A DNA stretch of 64,000 nucleotides from NCBI GenBank assembly GCA_964035015.1, contig OZ036004.1, forward strand, positions 4,415,682 through 4,479,681. Direction: 5' to 3'. The DNA comes from Corallium rubrum (lineage: Eukaryota > Cnidaria > Anthozoa > Scleralcyonacea > Coralliidae). Shown here piece by piece: positions 11,825 to 22,786 of this stretch. The notes beneath the pieces were generated by a model. It made no database searches. It was not told where the DNA came from and saw only the letters and a list, made by a program, of their open reading frames with translations. Position 1 is the first letter of the stretch. The number at the start of each line of letters is the position of its first letter. The translations under genes and the position numbers were made by a program.

Positions 11825-12007
11825 TTTTACGGAAAAACCCTCGGAGCACAGGAGAGACCAACTAAACTCTACTCACATAAGTCCCAAGCTGGCGGAGGAC
11901 GGGGTTATTCCCAAATGGTCACCCATCCAAGTACTAACCCAGTCCGACCGGGCTTAACTATTGGTGAGAGGCTGAGTGCCCTAACAGCACACGCCACCTG
12001 TGCTCCC
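11825..12007 (-). mobile_element. 5S-rRNA-headed SINE (SINE3-like), copy 1
   Basis: Read on the minus strand, the sequence contains GCTTAAGCCC-like and GGTTAGTACTTGGATGGGTG followed by ACC…TGGGAATAACCCCG. These match the internal control region of 5S rRNA (TTAGTACTTGGATGGGAGACC…CTGGGAATACC). The head is followed by a non-5S body (GTGAGTAGAGTTTAGTTGG). Two more copies lie at 45905-46130 and 55119-55500. The A/C-box region would act as an RNA polymerase III promoter. It is not a functional 5S gene: the ends are replaced and the stems are disrupted. Confidence 0.85.
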
Positions 12008-12264
12008 ATAGGTCACTCTAATGTAATTGGCTCACGCTAGTGCTCCTGATCTGTTAGTTAAATATGTATCTTTTGTGTGTGGTATTATCAGCTAAAGTAA
12101 TTCAATAAATAAATAAATAGCAATTAAACAACAGCAGTGGCATAGCCAAGGGGGGTCACATTTACCAATACTCATAGCCAAGGGGTTTACATTTACGATT
12201 TGTTTATATATAAATCTAAATTAAGGTATTCTGATCTGTATTATTCTACGTTCTGGTTTGATTA

Positions 12265-12692
12265 CAACAACAATAGCAGCAGCAACAACAACAACAACAA
12301 ACATGTAATAGCAACAAGAATCATGACAACAAATTGGCAACATCAACAAAACCTAGTTTTGAAATTCTTAGAAATTTTGAAATTTTGAAATCTTAGGCAT
12401 ATTGTAATGACTATTTAGTACAAATACTGTAAACAACACTCTCAACATGTTTAAAGACTTAATTTGACATTTAAAATCTTTGACCAAATTCTGTCCCTAC
12501 AGTAGAAAGCAATTCAACCTAACACACAATTAAGATCTTAATCCCACTCAAGCTCCACTTCCATTTCTGCAAAGAAAAGATTTTATGCCCACATAGTACA
12601 AAGATCAGGGTAGTTCAGGTAGCAGCAGCAACATCAACAACAACAACAATAGCAACAACAGCAGCAGCAGCAACAACAACAGCAACAATAAT

Positions 12693-12778
<86 letters not shown>

Positions 12779-13090
12779 ACATGTAATAGCAAGAAGAAGT
12801 GACAACATCAATATCAACAAAGCCTAAATGCCTTAACATTCTTTTTTACTTTTGAAATCTTAGGCTTATTGTAAATATGAATATTTAGAACAAATACAAC
12901 AATCTCATTGCTACAGAATATGTTTAAAGAGTTAATTTGACATTTTAAAATCTTTTACCTTTTACAAATTTCACTCCTATGGTAGATAGCAATTCAACCT
13001 TAAATACAGTACACAATGGAGGTATTTCCCACTTAAGATTCACTTCCATTTCTGCAAAGAAAAGATTTAACGGTACAAAGATCAGGGTAG
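12265..13090 (+). repeat. (CAA)n expansions within a duplicated segment
   Basis: Two CAA/CAG-rich tracts occur. The second, 12620-12780, includes an almost pure (AAC)n block of roughly 100 bp. Each tract is followed by the same sequence (AAACATGTAATAGCAA … CTTAGGC … GTAGA[AT]AGCAATTCAACCT), so a unit of about 400 bp has been tandemly duplicated. Reading frames of poly-Leu or poly-Val on the minus strand here are microsatellite artefacts. Confidence 0.85.
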
Positions 13091-13099
13091 TTTCGCAAT

Positions 13100-13610
13100 G
13101 AACTAATTTCTAACAATTATTATTAAGTATTAAAGGCATTGGAAAAGGTATACCAAAGATTCAGTAAAGGCATTGGAAAAGTTATTTGTAACGATATTTC
13201 TATGTTAACTTATTGGTAAAGGTATTTTAAAGTATTCATAAAGGTGTTGGTGAAGGTATTGCACTGTTGATCATTGTATGAAAAGGGCGGAGAATAAATA
13301 TTAAATTATTATTATTATTACTTACTTACTGGTAAAGCTATTCAGGTAAAGGTATTCGTAATAAAGGTAAAGGTATTCGTAATAAAGGTAAAGGTAATGA
13401 TTGGTAAACTGTATTCATCAAGGTATTCGTAAAGGTATTTGTAAAGGCATTCATTGGTAAAGCTATTCGTAAACTAAGGTATTCGTATTAAACTAAGGTA
13501 TTATTTCGTAAAGGTATTGATTGGTAAAGGTATTCGTCAAGGTATTATTTCGCAAAGGTATTGATTGGTAAAGGTATTTGTAATTAAAGGTCAAGGAACA
13601 AACCTCGTGT
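13100..13610 (+). repeat. Degenerate GGTAAAGGTATTCGTAA minisatellite
   Basis: Short variants of GTAAAGGTATT repeat about 25 times with irregular spacing and interspersed GATTGGTAAAG. There is no consistent frame. A short (ATT)n lies at about 13308-13320. Confidence 0.85.
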
Positions 13611-13950
13611 GTTCAGGTGTTGAACTTGAATCCAGATGCTGCCCACTGTTTCGACATTTCCCACCTTCAAACAAGCGTTGAGAAGACAAATAAACGGCCC
13701 TTTTCCACAGATACTGCTTTCCGAAGTGGAATTTAAAGTCCACCTGAGATTAAATGGACGAGAACTAGTTCAAAACATGTTTAAAAGTCTTTAAAGGTCA
13801 CCATACACGTTGAACAAACAGAATGAATCTTCGCGGGCTTTGGCGGTTTCCGTAGCGTTCCGACCATATCCGATTCCGAACATATTCCGACGATCCGCCG
13901 GTGAGATCCTCTGAATAAATTACTGAAACATTAGCTAAATATATATATAT

Positions 13951-14230
13951 AGGATATTACATGGTAGTGCGAAGATATGAATTTTATCTTCGAGTGGTGA
14001 AAACAATATTTTACGAATGAGCGTAGCGAATGAGTAAAATATCGTTTTTACCACAAGAAGATAAAATTCATATCTTCAAGCCAGCGTGTAATTTTCTTTT
14101 TATTATATAGATTCAATGCAAAAAGAGGTAAAATTCTTAATGACATCATCGATATCTTCACTAGTGAGGATATGGAAAATATGTCACTGCATATTTCTTA
14201 GTAAAACACTCCCATCTATATAATAAATAA
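13951..14230 (+). mobile_element. MITE family 1, copy 1
   Basis: The element starts AGGATATTACATGGTAGTGC and ends near CATCTATATAATAAA. Inside is GAATTTTATCTTCGAGTGG, pairing with its inverted partner AGAAGATAAAATTCATATC, and the word GAATGAGCGTAGCGAATGAG. A second copy with the same order, shorter by about 50 bp in the middle, lies at 21311-21541. Confidence 0.8.
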
Positions 14231-14348
14231 TCATATTATAATCGTTAATTCTAGCCCTTACCCCGGGGAGGTGAGACCTAAAAAGGCAATCTTTCATACC
14301 CTACCCTATCCCAGCACTGGTGTCACATCAGCATATCCATGCATACCC

Positions 14349-14690
14349 ATCTCAGACCAAAATATGCAACCTATTCCAGACCACAATGGACAATTTGTGT
14401 ACCTTATCTCAGACCAAACTATGCACCTTATTCCAGACCACAATGGACAATTTATATACCCATCTCAGACCAAAATATGCACCCTATTCCAGACCACAAT
14501 GGACAATTTGTATACCTTATCTCAGACCACAATATGCACCCTATTCCAGACCACAATGGACAATTTGTATACCCTATCTCAGATCAAAATATGCAACCTA
14601 TTCCAGACCACAATGGACAATTTGTATACCCTATCTCAGATCAAAATATGCACCTTATTCTAGACCACTATGTATTACAACTAAAGAAAA
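14349..14690 (+). repeat. 57-bp minisatellite, six copies
   Basis: Unit starts (ATCTCAGA) fall at 14349, 14406, 14462, 14519, 14576 and 14633, giving a period of 57 bp with one 56-bp unit. Because 57 is divisible by three, all three forward frames stay open and give 19-residue repeats such as ISDQNMHPIPDHNGQFVYP. The single 56-bp unit shifts the frame, and no conserved start or domain is present. I treat this as non-coding minisatellite. Confidence 0.85.
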
Positions 14691-15044
14691 ATAAAATATC
14701 CAGGTTTTCCGATTGGCTAGAAGTAACCAATTACATTGTTAGTTACGAATTCGTTCCCATGCTCCCTGATTGGAGTTAGGGCTTTGTTTGGGCTAGGTTA
14801 TCTAAACCAATCAGAATAGGTCATGACCGGAATGAGTTGCTCCCATTTAATGAACGCTGGCATAATTATAAATAGAGTTTTTACACGATTTGACATCAAT
14901 TTGCTTGGCAATATTTACACTATATACAAGATCATTATTAACCATATATTACACAAGATCATTATTACTTTAGTTCCGGGCTTTTAGTTTCTTTAGTTTA
15001 GTATATACTTTAGTATATACACGGGCGACATTTTTCTTCAACTT

Positions 15045-15272
15045 TGTTGCGTTGCATTGCAAATTGAAAAGCGTTGTTGCACGTATTACCACCCACCTTA
15101 AACATTGTTACATAACAATGATTTTGTTGCAAGTTGAAAACATTTGTTGAAAAAGACTCCAGTTCTACTTGCTGCTTCAACTTGCACCAAAATCATTGTT
15201 GCGTGACAATGTTTTAAGGTGGGTTGGTAACGCAACAATGTTGCAGCAATTTGTTGCTCGTATTACTTCACC
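15045..15272. mobile_element. Foldback element
   Basis: GTATTACCACCCACCTTAAA and ACAATGATTTTGTTGCAAG pair with CTTGCACCAAAATCATTGTT and TTTTAAGGTGGGTTGGTAA. The sequence is rich in TTGTTGC/GCAACAA words, also at the outer edges. No coding sequence is present. Confidence 0.7.
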
Positions 15273-15366
15273 TTAAGTTAGATATGTGTCCCATGTTATA
15301 AATAAAAAGTATATGAATAATAATTGTTGACATCTTGATCAGTAGTAAATCATTGAACCGGGCCGG

Positions 15367-15372
15367 TTTATT
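15367..15372 (-). terminator. Candidate polyadenylation signal of the 15.5-kb BH3 gene
   Basis: AATAAA on the minus strand, about 150 nt downstream of the stop codon at 15522. It is the nearest canonical hexamer I could find, and its position is typical for a short 3' UTR. Confidence 0.4.
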
Positions 15373-15521
15373 GCCCCCAATGGAGAACTTTCGAATCTCT
15401 CATCGGATTTGAGTACCCACTGCTTCTAAAGGCAGGCAGTTAAATCCTTGATTCCATTCCCCTGTAGATCGACTTGTGGTCGGCAACCAAATATCCCACG
15501 AACAAAACAAACACAGAATCG

Positions 15522-15740
15522 TTAATATGGCACCTCGGCGATATTTTGAGTAAAACAGTAAGCTGACATGGTAAAGATGACAGCAAAAACACACATCCAG
15601 CTAGCATTAATGCCATGCCTAGCAAACATTCCATGCGAAGAATGGCTTTCTCTGGCCTTCTTGTCAAAATCGTCTCCTATCTGGGAAAGTTTTCCGGCCA
15701 CAAAAAGCACTGATGGGTTTCGAGTAAATGAGTCATCCAT
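15522..15740 (-). CDS. Putative tail-anchored BH3-only apoptosis activator, 72 aa
   Basis: I infer a role in mitochondrial apoptosis: the BH3 helix of such proteins inserts into the groove of Bcl-2 family members. Residues 14-26 read VAGKLSQIGDDFD. V14, L18, I21 and F25 occupy the four hydrophobic positions, and G22-D23 is the invariant pair. Residues 47-63 form one hydrophobic segment (WMCVFAVIFTMSAYCF) just before a 9-residue tail, consistent with a C-terminal membrane anchor. The ATG at 15740 has a favourable context (A at -3, G at +4), and stops precede it in frame. A plausible 3' splice site (TTTGTGTTTACAG, exon from about 15939) lies upstream, implying a spliced 5' UTR. AATAAA on the minus strand is at 15372-15367. 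Size, motif and anchor fit BH3-only proteins; no homologue search was done. Confidence 0.62.
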   Translation of the reverse strand: MDDSFTRNPSVLFVAGKLSQIGDDFDKKARESHSSHGMFARHGINASWMCVFAVIFTMSAYCFTQNIAEVPY

Positions 15741-16319
15741 TATATGGAGTCCAATGTTCACAATTTTGAATTATATAAGGATTCAGTTGGTTAGGAGTTT
15801 TTCCCGGCCTTGGCAGATGTGAAGCTAGGATAGTTTTACGTTTCCAATCCCGCAAGCCCACGATACGCAGTTTATACAACAATACAACCTCTACGTTTAA
15901 TCAAGATACTTCGTTATACTGTGATTTCTCAACTGGAATCTGTAAACACAAAGAAAATGTTTTGATTAAGAACAAAGCCAAAACATAATCTTGTTATGAA
16001 TACAACAGCTCAGCAAATAACTTTTTGTTCATTATTAAAAGTCACTTGCTGGGCTATCATATTCATAACACAAATGCTGATATGCATACAAAGGAATATA
16101 TATATATATATATATACTTTCGATTTGTATCCGCACACGACCTACGTACGCGACACTATTTACATACAAAAGAAAAGAAAATCGCTTGCCATGCATGTCG
16201 AACTATTGGAGTAATTATAAGGCCATTGGTGACAGACCTGAGCTGTCTTTTATTTAAAGATATAAAAAAAGGTGTTCTGCTTATAACATATGTTTCGAGT
16301 TTTCGACGTAAGTTACTCT

Positions 16320-19300
16320 AGCCAATTAAAACCAAGCAATTTTTAACAAAATACTCAACAAAAACTAATTAAGGTATGTCTTGCGTATAGTACAATCGTG
16401 CATGCAGAAGGTGTTCTTTCTTGTCATGTCAATGCATGTTTAAATAAAAAAGCCTTCACTATAAAGTAATCCTAATTTAAAAAGTTATAATTTCCTGTAG
16501 GACTCCTGAACATGAACATGACCCTGCCCAGGAACATGAACATGAACATGACCCTGAACAAGACCCTGCCCAGGCAGATTATTCGTGACTGGGATTATCA
16601 ACAACGTATCTCCCTGGACACGTAACTTTGTTCACTACGTCATGCTATATATAGCATATATACAGTTCATCCTGCGATAATTGGGTATAGAGATACGAAT
16701 CTAAAGCAACACTGGCATATATTATTTATACGATTGAAATGGGTTGAAAGCCAAGATTCCATTGCAGTATACAAACTGAATAAACGATGAGGTTATTCAA
16801 ATACAATAAAAACAAACGACATTATAAAATAACAATGTATGCTACGCAAGCACTGATTGGTCAATACCCGTGTTTGGATCAGGCTATCCAAACATGAAAA
16901 CCGGCATTAGGTATTTCTTAAAACTCCAACGCAATGTTATGACAATGTTATTAAAATAGAGGCGCTAAATATATACTCCCCCGCACCTAAGGTTTTTTTG
17001 CTTTCCCCCAGCTATAGGGCAGGTATCAAAACTTCCTTTTAGAAATGTCATATGTTTATGGAAGATTAAGGCAGTGTTTTCGATAGAGCAAAGGGAAGAG
17101 GTGGTAAACAGCAAGGTGGTATTTAGCAACAAAATACTGAAGTTTCGAAGGGAGTCCTTCGTCAGAGTAAAATGTAAGATACATAAGATATACGTCGAGT
17201 TCTCTATTCTAGAATAACTAACAAAATGCGTTTGCTATTAAATGTTAACTCGTGAATGAAACAATTTATATTAATTAACAAGTATATATATATAACGAAA
17301 AACATCGAAGTCAGCAAGCACGTTCACAACAAAGAATCAGAGAAAACAAAATGATACGAAAAGGTTGCCGTTATATACAGCTGAAAAGCAAAGAGGCCGT
17401 GGTTTCTCTATTCCAGTAACATATGTTAAAGTTATAGAATAAGAATTTGCTACCAGGAGAGTAACTAACTGAAATACGCAAAATGAAAGCATTCAATTAC
17501 TTAGTCTCACCTTTCTACAGCTTTACAGAGCAAAAAAGACTTTAATCTCGGTGAAAAACTGGACCAAATGGAACTATTGCAGTGTTCATTCAGGAAGCAG
17601 CTTTATAGCAGTATATCCGACACAGTGAAGTTTGTAACTCTGAGTGGAACTACTAGTTTATTGTTCTTATAGATTCATGTAATTACGTCATGGAAATTAA
17701 ATATTTTGACGTAGAAACATTGGGAGACAAGAATAACAATTTTCAGAAAGCGGTCTAGCCGAGCCAATATTTTTCCAGATAATTCATAGAGTGTGGTATG
17801 GCAATAACAATAGCATTTAGCAAAGCGGTGAAGCTTTTTGATTCTTTTTAGCATAGATTTTACATAACGTGCAATGACTAAAACATCTTTAGCTTTTGTT
17901 CAAATGACAAGTTTACAGATAATAACAAACATGTTTCTTTGACGTCATGCAAGCCAGTAAAGACGTCAAACGACTGCCAGAGTCCGGATAGTGCCAAACA
18001 AGAAACCTCACTAATAAATATAACTTTAGTTTCACCTTAAGTACTGGCGATATTTTGTGAAATTCTTGACAGCCACTAGCTTAGTCGGCGAGAGAAGAAT
18101 GAGTTAAGCCGTCCTTGACAACTTGGGGTGCAATGGGGAGGAATGGAAGAGCTGAAATTAGATTGCGTGACTCTGAAACTACTTGGTTGACAAACAGGTT
18201 GCGATTTTGGTAAACTAAATCAAATAAACCTTGACCTAATTAAATTACCTAATCAATATTCTTGTCATAAAAAATAGAGCACGGACGTGATCCAGTCTAT
18301 GCATGAATGCGCAATACTGACTTAGTAGTGGCGATAAAACAAAATGTATAATTGAATAATTGTAACGCAAAGTTGTTTAACGATTATAATAGTTAAGAAA
18401 ATAATATATAGACACGATAACCGGAATAAGTCGGCATAAATTGAATTAAATACGAAAGTGTACATAGTGTTTAAATACGTGGGCATATCGTTTCACGCGA
18501 TGTTTAATAAAAAAACTACAAGGTTGATGAATTGTTCTGAAGTGCAAAAAAAGACTGAATATTTATGTTTTTAAGAATATATTTTGAGAAATCGAGTTCT
18601 GTTGTCGGTTATCATTGAAATATCATAAAATATAATTACAAAAATACAATTATAAAACCCGTGCACGGTGATTGGTCAAAACTCAAAAGCCATGTTTCTA
18701 TTATTCGATGGAAGATGCGGTCACGCTATTTTTCGCCTCAATTGTCTTATGTTGAAATTCTGGGCTACAAACTTCAAAGACCTTGTTTTTGACCAAGTTT
18801 TTACATAAATTGGTCTAAATTTGATTGCCAGACCAACAGAAATCGAGCCATGATGTCAGATTTGCAATCCCTTTCAATTCTGTTTTTATATAATATAAAA
18901 TCGTTATTCAGTGAGATTTTTGAATTTTAGGACAATTTTATAGCTGTTAGGATTTAGCCGTTAGGATTAAAGTAAGAATGTTCTATTCTTAGCCGATTGA
19001 AAGCAAGACTTCCTGTATGAGCACAAGGTCCGTAAATTGATGAATAAGCATTTTGGTTGACAATATTACAATTGTAAAAAATTAATGCTTTATTTATGTC
19101 CAAATAAGTCAATCCTCGTTTTGTTTATACACGTTCTCATGCTTTATATTTAAACAAGACGGATATAAAGTGCTGAATAAGCATTTCATTTGATAAAAAT
19201 ACTGCACTACTAAAAATACTGTTGTCTATTCTGTCATTCCTATAAGCGATCGTAGCAACATTTGCTATATATCGTTTCTCTAAAACATAATTAAAATAAA

Positions 19301-19400
19301 ACCAAATAAACCTATTGTTTTCAAAATCATGACAACTCCTTCGCAGCTAACTATAGATAAACATTGAGAAATATTATTGTAAAACAACGAACAATTATAG
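16320..19400. other. AT-rich DNA with few recognisable features
   Basis: I see no supportable gene. A short tandem of GAACATGAACATGACCCTG lies at 16508-16570. Fragments of two dispersed families occur: GGTCAATACCCGTGTTTGGAT at about 16858 and a TCGTCAGAGTAAAAT copy at 17060-17175. A (TA)n run of about 18 bp is at 16098-16116. Confidence 0.6.
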
Positions 19401-19690
19401 TCCGTTTCAGCTTGCTTTTGAAATCGATACGTATAATTGAAACGCGGAACATTCCGAACTTACGTAACCTTCCAACGAATGTTGACAAACGAATTTTAAA
19501 AGCAAGCTGAAACTGATAAAAAGTATAGTGAACCGGTTGCTGTGGTTACAAGACAAAACACACGTACGCGGTTGAAAAATACATGTCCATAATCTATGAT
19601 GTAATCGCTGATCAATAACATTAGCAAAATGACTGAAAAGGTCGTAAAATGCATGAGAGCTTTTTTTGGAACAAAATAACTTCATCGCTT

Positions 19691-20097
19691 AAGGCCCGGT
19701 CAAACGAGGATGCGAGTTGATGAGAGTCGATGAGAGTTGCAACTCTCGGTCGCGTTTGACCACCAACTCCCATCGACTCTCATGCACTCTTATCAACTCT
19801 CATCAACTTTGAGCTGGTTCAAATTTTAATGAGAGTTGATGAGAATTGATGAGAGTTTTTGCTCGTTTGACCGGTCATAAGAGTTGGCATATGAGAGTTG
19901 ATGAGAGTTTAGTACTTTGTTTACCTCGAAATTCGTTCCTAGTCTCCCTGCTACGCGCGGTAAATCCTACAACTCTCGTCAACTCTCATGGTCAACTCTC
20001 ATCCTCGTTTAACTGGGGCATGAGAGTTGAGAAAACTCTCAGACAAACTCTCGCTTGCCAACTCTCATCAACTCTCATCCTCGTTTGACCGGGGCTT
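19691..20097. mobile_element. MITE with internal ACTCTCATCA subrepeats
   Basis: The terminal inverted repeats are AAGGCCCGGTCAAACGAGGA on the left and CCTCGTTTGACCGGGGCTTT on the right. The interior is packed with GAGAGTTGATGAGAGT words in both orientations, with additional internal GACCGG copies (about 19870). It has no coding capacity. The 243-base open frame on the plus strand inside it is a by-product of the subrepeats. Confidence 0.85.
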
Positions 20098-20220
20098 TAC
20101 TCCGATGTTCCGTGACTATTTCGTTGCTAAAAATCTCAGCAGTTTTCGACCTTTTCACATTGCCCTCATCCAACACACTGCCTATACGTAGCAATGCATG
20201 CCACTACATTTTTTAAGAAA

Positions 20221-20585
20221 TAGAAAACATTTTCCGTGTTTCCATAGAGTTATAGAAACAAGAGTGGAATTTTGGGAGAACGAGAAATTGTCTATTTCGA
20301 GTTCTCCCAAACTTCCACAAGTGTTTCTATAACTGCATGTATGGGAACACGGAAAAAATGTTTTCTATTTCCTTTATAAAATAACCTGTCGAAAATAGGT
20401 ATATAACGTAAAAATAATCACTCCATCAAAGTGTAAATTCTCCTTACTCTTCATAATGGCGTATGATGGCGTACTGGATGGCGTATAATGGCGTAGCCTG
20501 CACCGTAATGATGGCGTATTGTGATGGCGTGGACGTTGACGTGTTTCCATAAAGTTTATACAAACACGGCTTTCAACCAATCGTC
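20221..20585. mobile_element. MITE family 2 (CGTGTTTCTATAAC), copy 1
   Basis: GAAAACATTTTCCGTGTTTC and GGGAACACGGAAAAAATG bracket an inner palindrome of GAGAACGAGAAATTG type. The element then continues with tandem ATGGCGTA words and ends in GCTTTCAACCAATCG. Related copies are at 36175-36512 and 50255-50632, which share GCCATCCAATA and AACGAGAAATT-like segments. Confidence 0.75.
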
Positions 20586-20871
20586 GCGCTTGTTTAATTC
20601 AAAATGTTATTTTATAATTACAAATAATATATTACTTGTTTCTGCAAAACTGATTATCACGTAATGTTGGTGCAGGGCCTTCAATGTCATGCACAAAAGA
20701 AATAAAATAAATTTTCACCATGACTTTTTTGCCTTGTTGTGAGAAAAATATGGTTTCGTTGTAACAGTACCCTTATTGTGACCTTGGCTGTTTGTCAATG
20801 AGGCTCACGCAGTTTGAAATCGAGACACTAGCATTGGAAATATCGTTATTAAAGTGCCTATGACGCGACCG

Positions 20872-20999
20872 CGTCCACACGAATGCGTTTTCATAGCGTT
20901 TTTATACTGTTCTCGGTCCTCAAGGGAGCAGAAAACAATGGTCTCATTACCTGAAACAATATGAAAACGCTAGGAAAACGTATACGTGTGGACGTGGCC
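20872..20999. mobile_element. Short hAT-like MITE (CGTCCACACG), copy 1
   Basis: The inverted termini CGCGTCCACACGAATGCG and CGTATACGTGTGGACGTGG flank ATAGCGTTTTTATA, CTGTTCTCGGTCCTCAAGG and GAAAACAATGG. Copies of the same ~130-bp element are at 27502-27627 and 53641-53774. The hAT label is a guess from general appearance, because no 8-bp duplication was verified. Confidence 0.8.
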
Positions 21000-21298
21000 T
21001 ATATCATTATGATTGGGGATTTTCCATATTTAGGATATTTGGAACCTTCTGAGAAGATTTCTAATATATCTTTCTTTCCTAAAATTTCATCCTCATGGAC
21101 TTTTTCGCTGTTAAAGTTAACGGAAGTGACGTCTACACAGGAATCTGTAAAGTGGTTTTTATATCGACAAGGTGCTGTGTAGACGTCACCTCCGTTAACT
21201 TTAACAGCGAAAAAAGTCCATGAAGATGAAATTTTAGAAAAGGAAGATATATTACAAATCTTCTTAAATATATAAAATCCCCAACAATGATATAGGCA
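20998..21298. mobile_element. 300-bp foldback element
   Basis: Long inverted arms run from CCTATATCATTATGATTGGG and GACTTTTTCGCTGTTAAAG on the left to CTTTAACAGCGAAAAAAGTC and CCCCAACAATGATATAGG on the right. The loop is around 21155-21175. It abuts the preceding hAT-like MITE directly. Open frames on either strand here are products of the inverted repeat. Confidence 0.85.
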
Positions 21299-21310
21299 CT
21301 TCATAAATAG

Positions 21311-21541
21311 AGGATATTACACGGTGGTGCGAAGATATAGATTTTATCTTCGAGTGGTGAAAACAATATTTTACGAATGAGCGTAGCGAATGAGTAAAAT
21401 ATCGTTTTTACCACGAGAAGATAAAATTCATATCTTCAAGCAATTCTTAATGACATCATCGATATCTTCACTATAGTGAGGATATGGAAAATACGACACT
21501 GCATACTCTCTAGTAAAACACTCGCATCTATATAATAAAAC
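21311..21541 (+). mobile_element. MITE family 1, copy 2
   Basis: This is the same order as at 13951-14230: AGGATATTACACGGTGGTGC, TTATCTTCGAGTGG, GAATGAGCGTAGCGAATGAG, AGAAGATAAAATTCATATC and TGACATCATCGATATCTTC. It lacks the AT-rich insert found in the middle of copy 1. Confidence 0.8.
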
Positions 21542-21694
21542 TAGACGTTTTTATCAAAAGTGAAGTGCTGCGAGTTGCTACCATTTACTATTTAGTAGTA
21601 AAATACTTGTTATCGTCCGAAGCATTTTCAATTAAGGAGCTTAAGCATGCGACGTTTTCCTCAACATGGACGTCACGCGTATAAAATCGAGCCA

Positions 21695-21960
21695 TTAAAG
21701 AGTGATGGCGTCAGCACTCTTGCTTGAAGTGAAGAACGGCAATCTATGCAGTTTAGGTTGTTGATTTGCAGCAATAACAGCTGTTGCCATCAGTTTAATG
21801 TTGCCATCTTTAATAATGCCTACCGCTGATCGGTAGACATTGCGTATACCGAAGATCATCGCCCACGAAATCCTAAGAATCGAGTTTGTGAACGCATATA
21901 AACTCGGCCCAGACCTCGTCAAGATTAGTGAGCTGCTCGCCTTACGGCTCGCAGCAACAA
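21695..21960 (-). CDS. Uncertain open frame, about 88 codons
   Basis: A stop-free frame runs from about 21960 to TAA at 21695. The sequence is richer in GC than its surroundings and uses ordinary codons. It has no ATG near its 5' end; the first in-frame ATG lies about a third of the way in. It could therefore be an internal or terminal exon, following pyrimidine-rich TTTTTTGTTGCTGCGAG on the minus strand. I recognise no domain. The opposite strand is also partly open, so chance is a real alternative. Confidence 0.2.
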
Positions 21961-22167
21961 AAAATGTCACGCTGCAATTTATATATCCTCAATTGTCGTT
22001 GTAATTCTGAGCTACAAACTTCAAAACTTTTAAAGCTGTAAATTTATTCCATTGTGATTAGTCACCTAACAACTATGGAGGATTTCTGAACCTTTAAGGC
22101 CAAGGTTTTGCACAAATTGACCTAAACTTGATTGCTACCTGGCCAACAGAAATCAAGATAATTGTCA

Positions 22168-22275
22168 GTTGTTTGCTGTACAAGCTGTGTTAGTTAGTAA
22201 TACTCAGAAAAACTCTGAGCTCTAAGCGGGACTCCAACCCACAACCTTCTGAATGCTAGCCAGACGATTCAACCT
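22168..22275 (-). mobile_element. tRNA-headed SINE, inverted partial copy
   Basis: On the minus strand it carries the anticodon-to-T-arm half of the element described at 22480 (GCTAGCATTCAGAAGGTTG, CCCGCTTAGAGCTCAGAG). The same non-tRNA body follows (ACTAACACAGCTTGTACAGC). It faces the 22480 copy about 200 bp away, so the two form an inverted pair. Confidence 0.8.
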
Positions 22276-22479
22276 TCTGAATGCTAACTGACTTACTGAA
22301 TTACTAACATCAAGCTGCAATTTCTGAAACTAACTAACAGTGTTTAACTGGAAACTTACTGTTACAACGCGACTTGTAGACCAACAAGTACTTGTAACCG
22401 AGCGGTTAAGACTCGTTCCTGGAGAACTGGGCACAGTCTAAGGTATAAATACCTTAATTAACCCTGCTCCGCTATCTGA

Positions 22480-22650
22480 GTTCTAGTGGCTCAATGGTTA
22501 GAGCGTCTGGCTAGCATTCAGAAGGTTGTGGGTTCGAGTCCCGCTTAGAGCTCAGAGTTTCTCTGAGTATTACTAACTAACACAGCTTGTACAGCAAACA
22601 ACCGACAATTATTACTAACATCAAGCTGCAATTTCTGAAACTAACTAGAA
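22480..22650 (+). mobile_element. tRNA-Ala(AGC)-like SINE
   Basis: Bases 22480-22551 fold as a near-complete tRNA. The 7-bp acceptor stem is GTTCTAG/TTAGAGC with two G-U pairs. The D stem is GCTC/GAGC. The anticodon arm is TCTGG-CTAGCAT-TCAGA, giving AGC, and the T arm is GTGGG-TTCGAGT-CCCGC. Box A (TGGCTCAATGG) and box B (GGTTCGAGTCC) would drive RNA polymerase III. No CCA or T-run terminator follows directly. Instead, a body shared with the copies at 22168 and 44338 continues (CTCTGAGTATTACTAACTAA), so this is a SINE head and not a tRNA gene. Confidence 0.8.
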
Positions 22651-22786
22651 ATCAAGATGTCACATTTGCAATTCTTTCAATCTCGGCTTTAATTTTAACC
22701 ATCCCTACTTCTGTGAATAGTAGCAACTGATGATCCAGGCGGGTATCTTAATCTTAATATAAATATGAATGCCCAGCATAATACAC

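Noticed and set aside
12605..12839. Poly-leucine and poly-valine frames on the minus strand
   Set aside because: They are translations of the (AAC)n/(CAA)n microsatellite. No start context or flanking domain is present.
19407..19685. 92-codon ATG frame with LFSHFANVIDQRL, weakly BH3-like, and a hydrophobic stretch
   Set aside because: The G-D pair is replaced by I-D, the fourth hydrophobic position is Arg, and the 3' part lies in a small inverted repeat (GCTTGCTTTTGAAAT / TTTTAAAAGCAAGC).
21830..21900. Plus-strand IAHEILRIEFVN resembling a Bim-type BH3 without the G-D
   Set aside because: The key G-D pair is absent, stops flank the stretch and no membrane segment follows.
22480..22552. Functional tRNA-Ala gene
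   Set aside because: The cloverleaf is intact, but the sequence continues into a SINE body found at two other sites, with no immediate T-run terminator.
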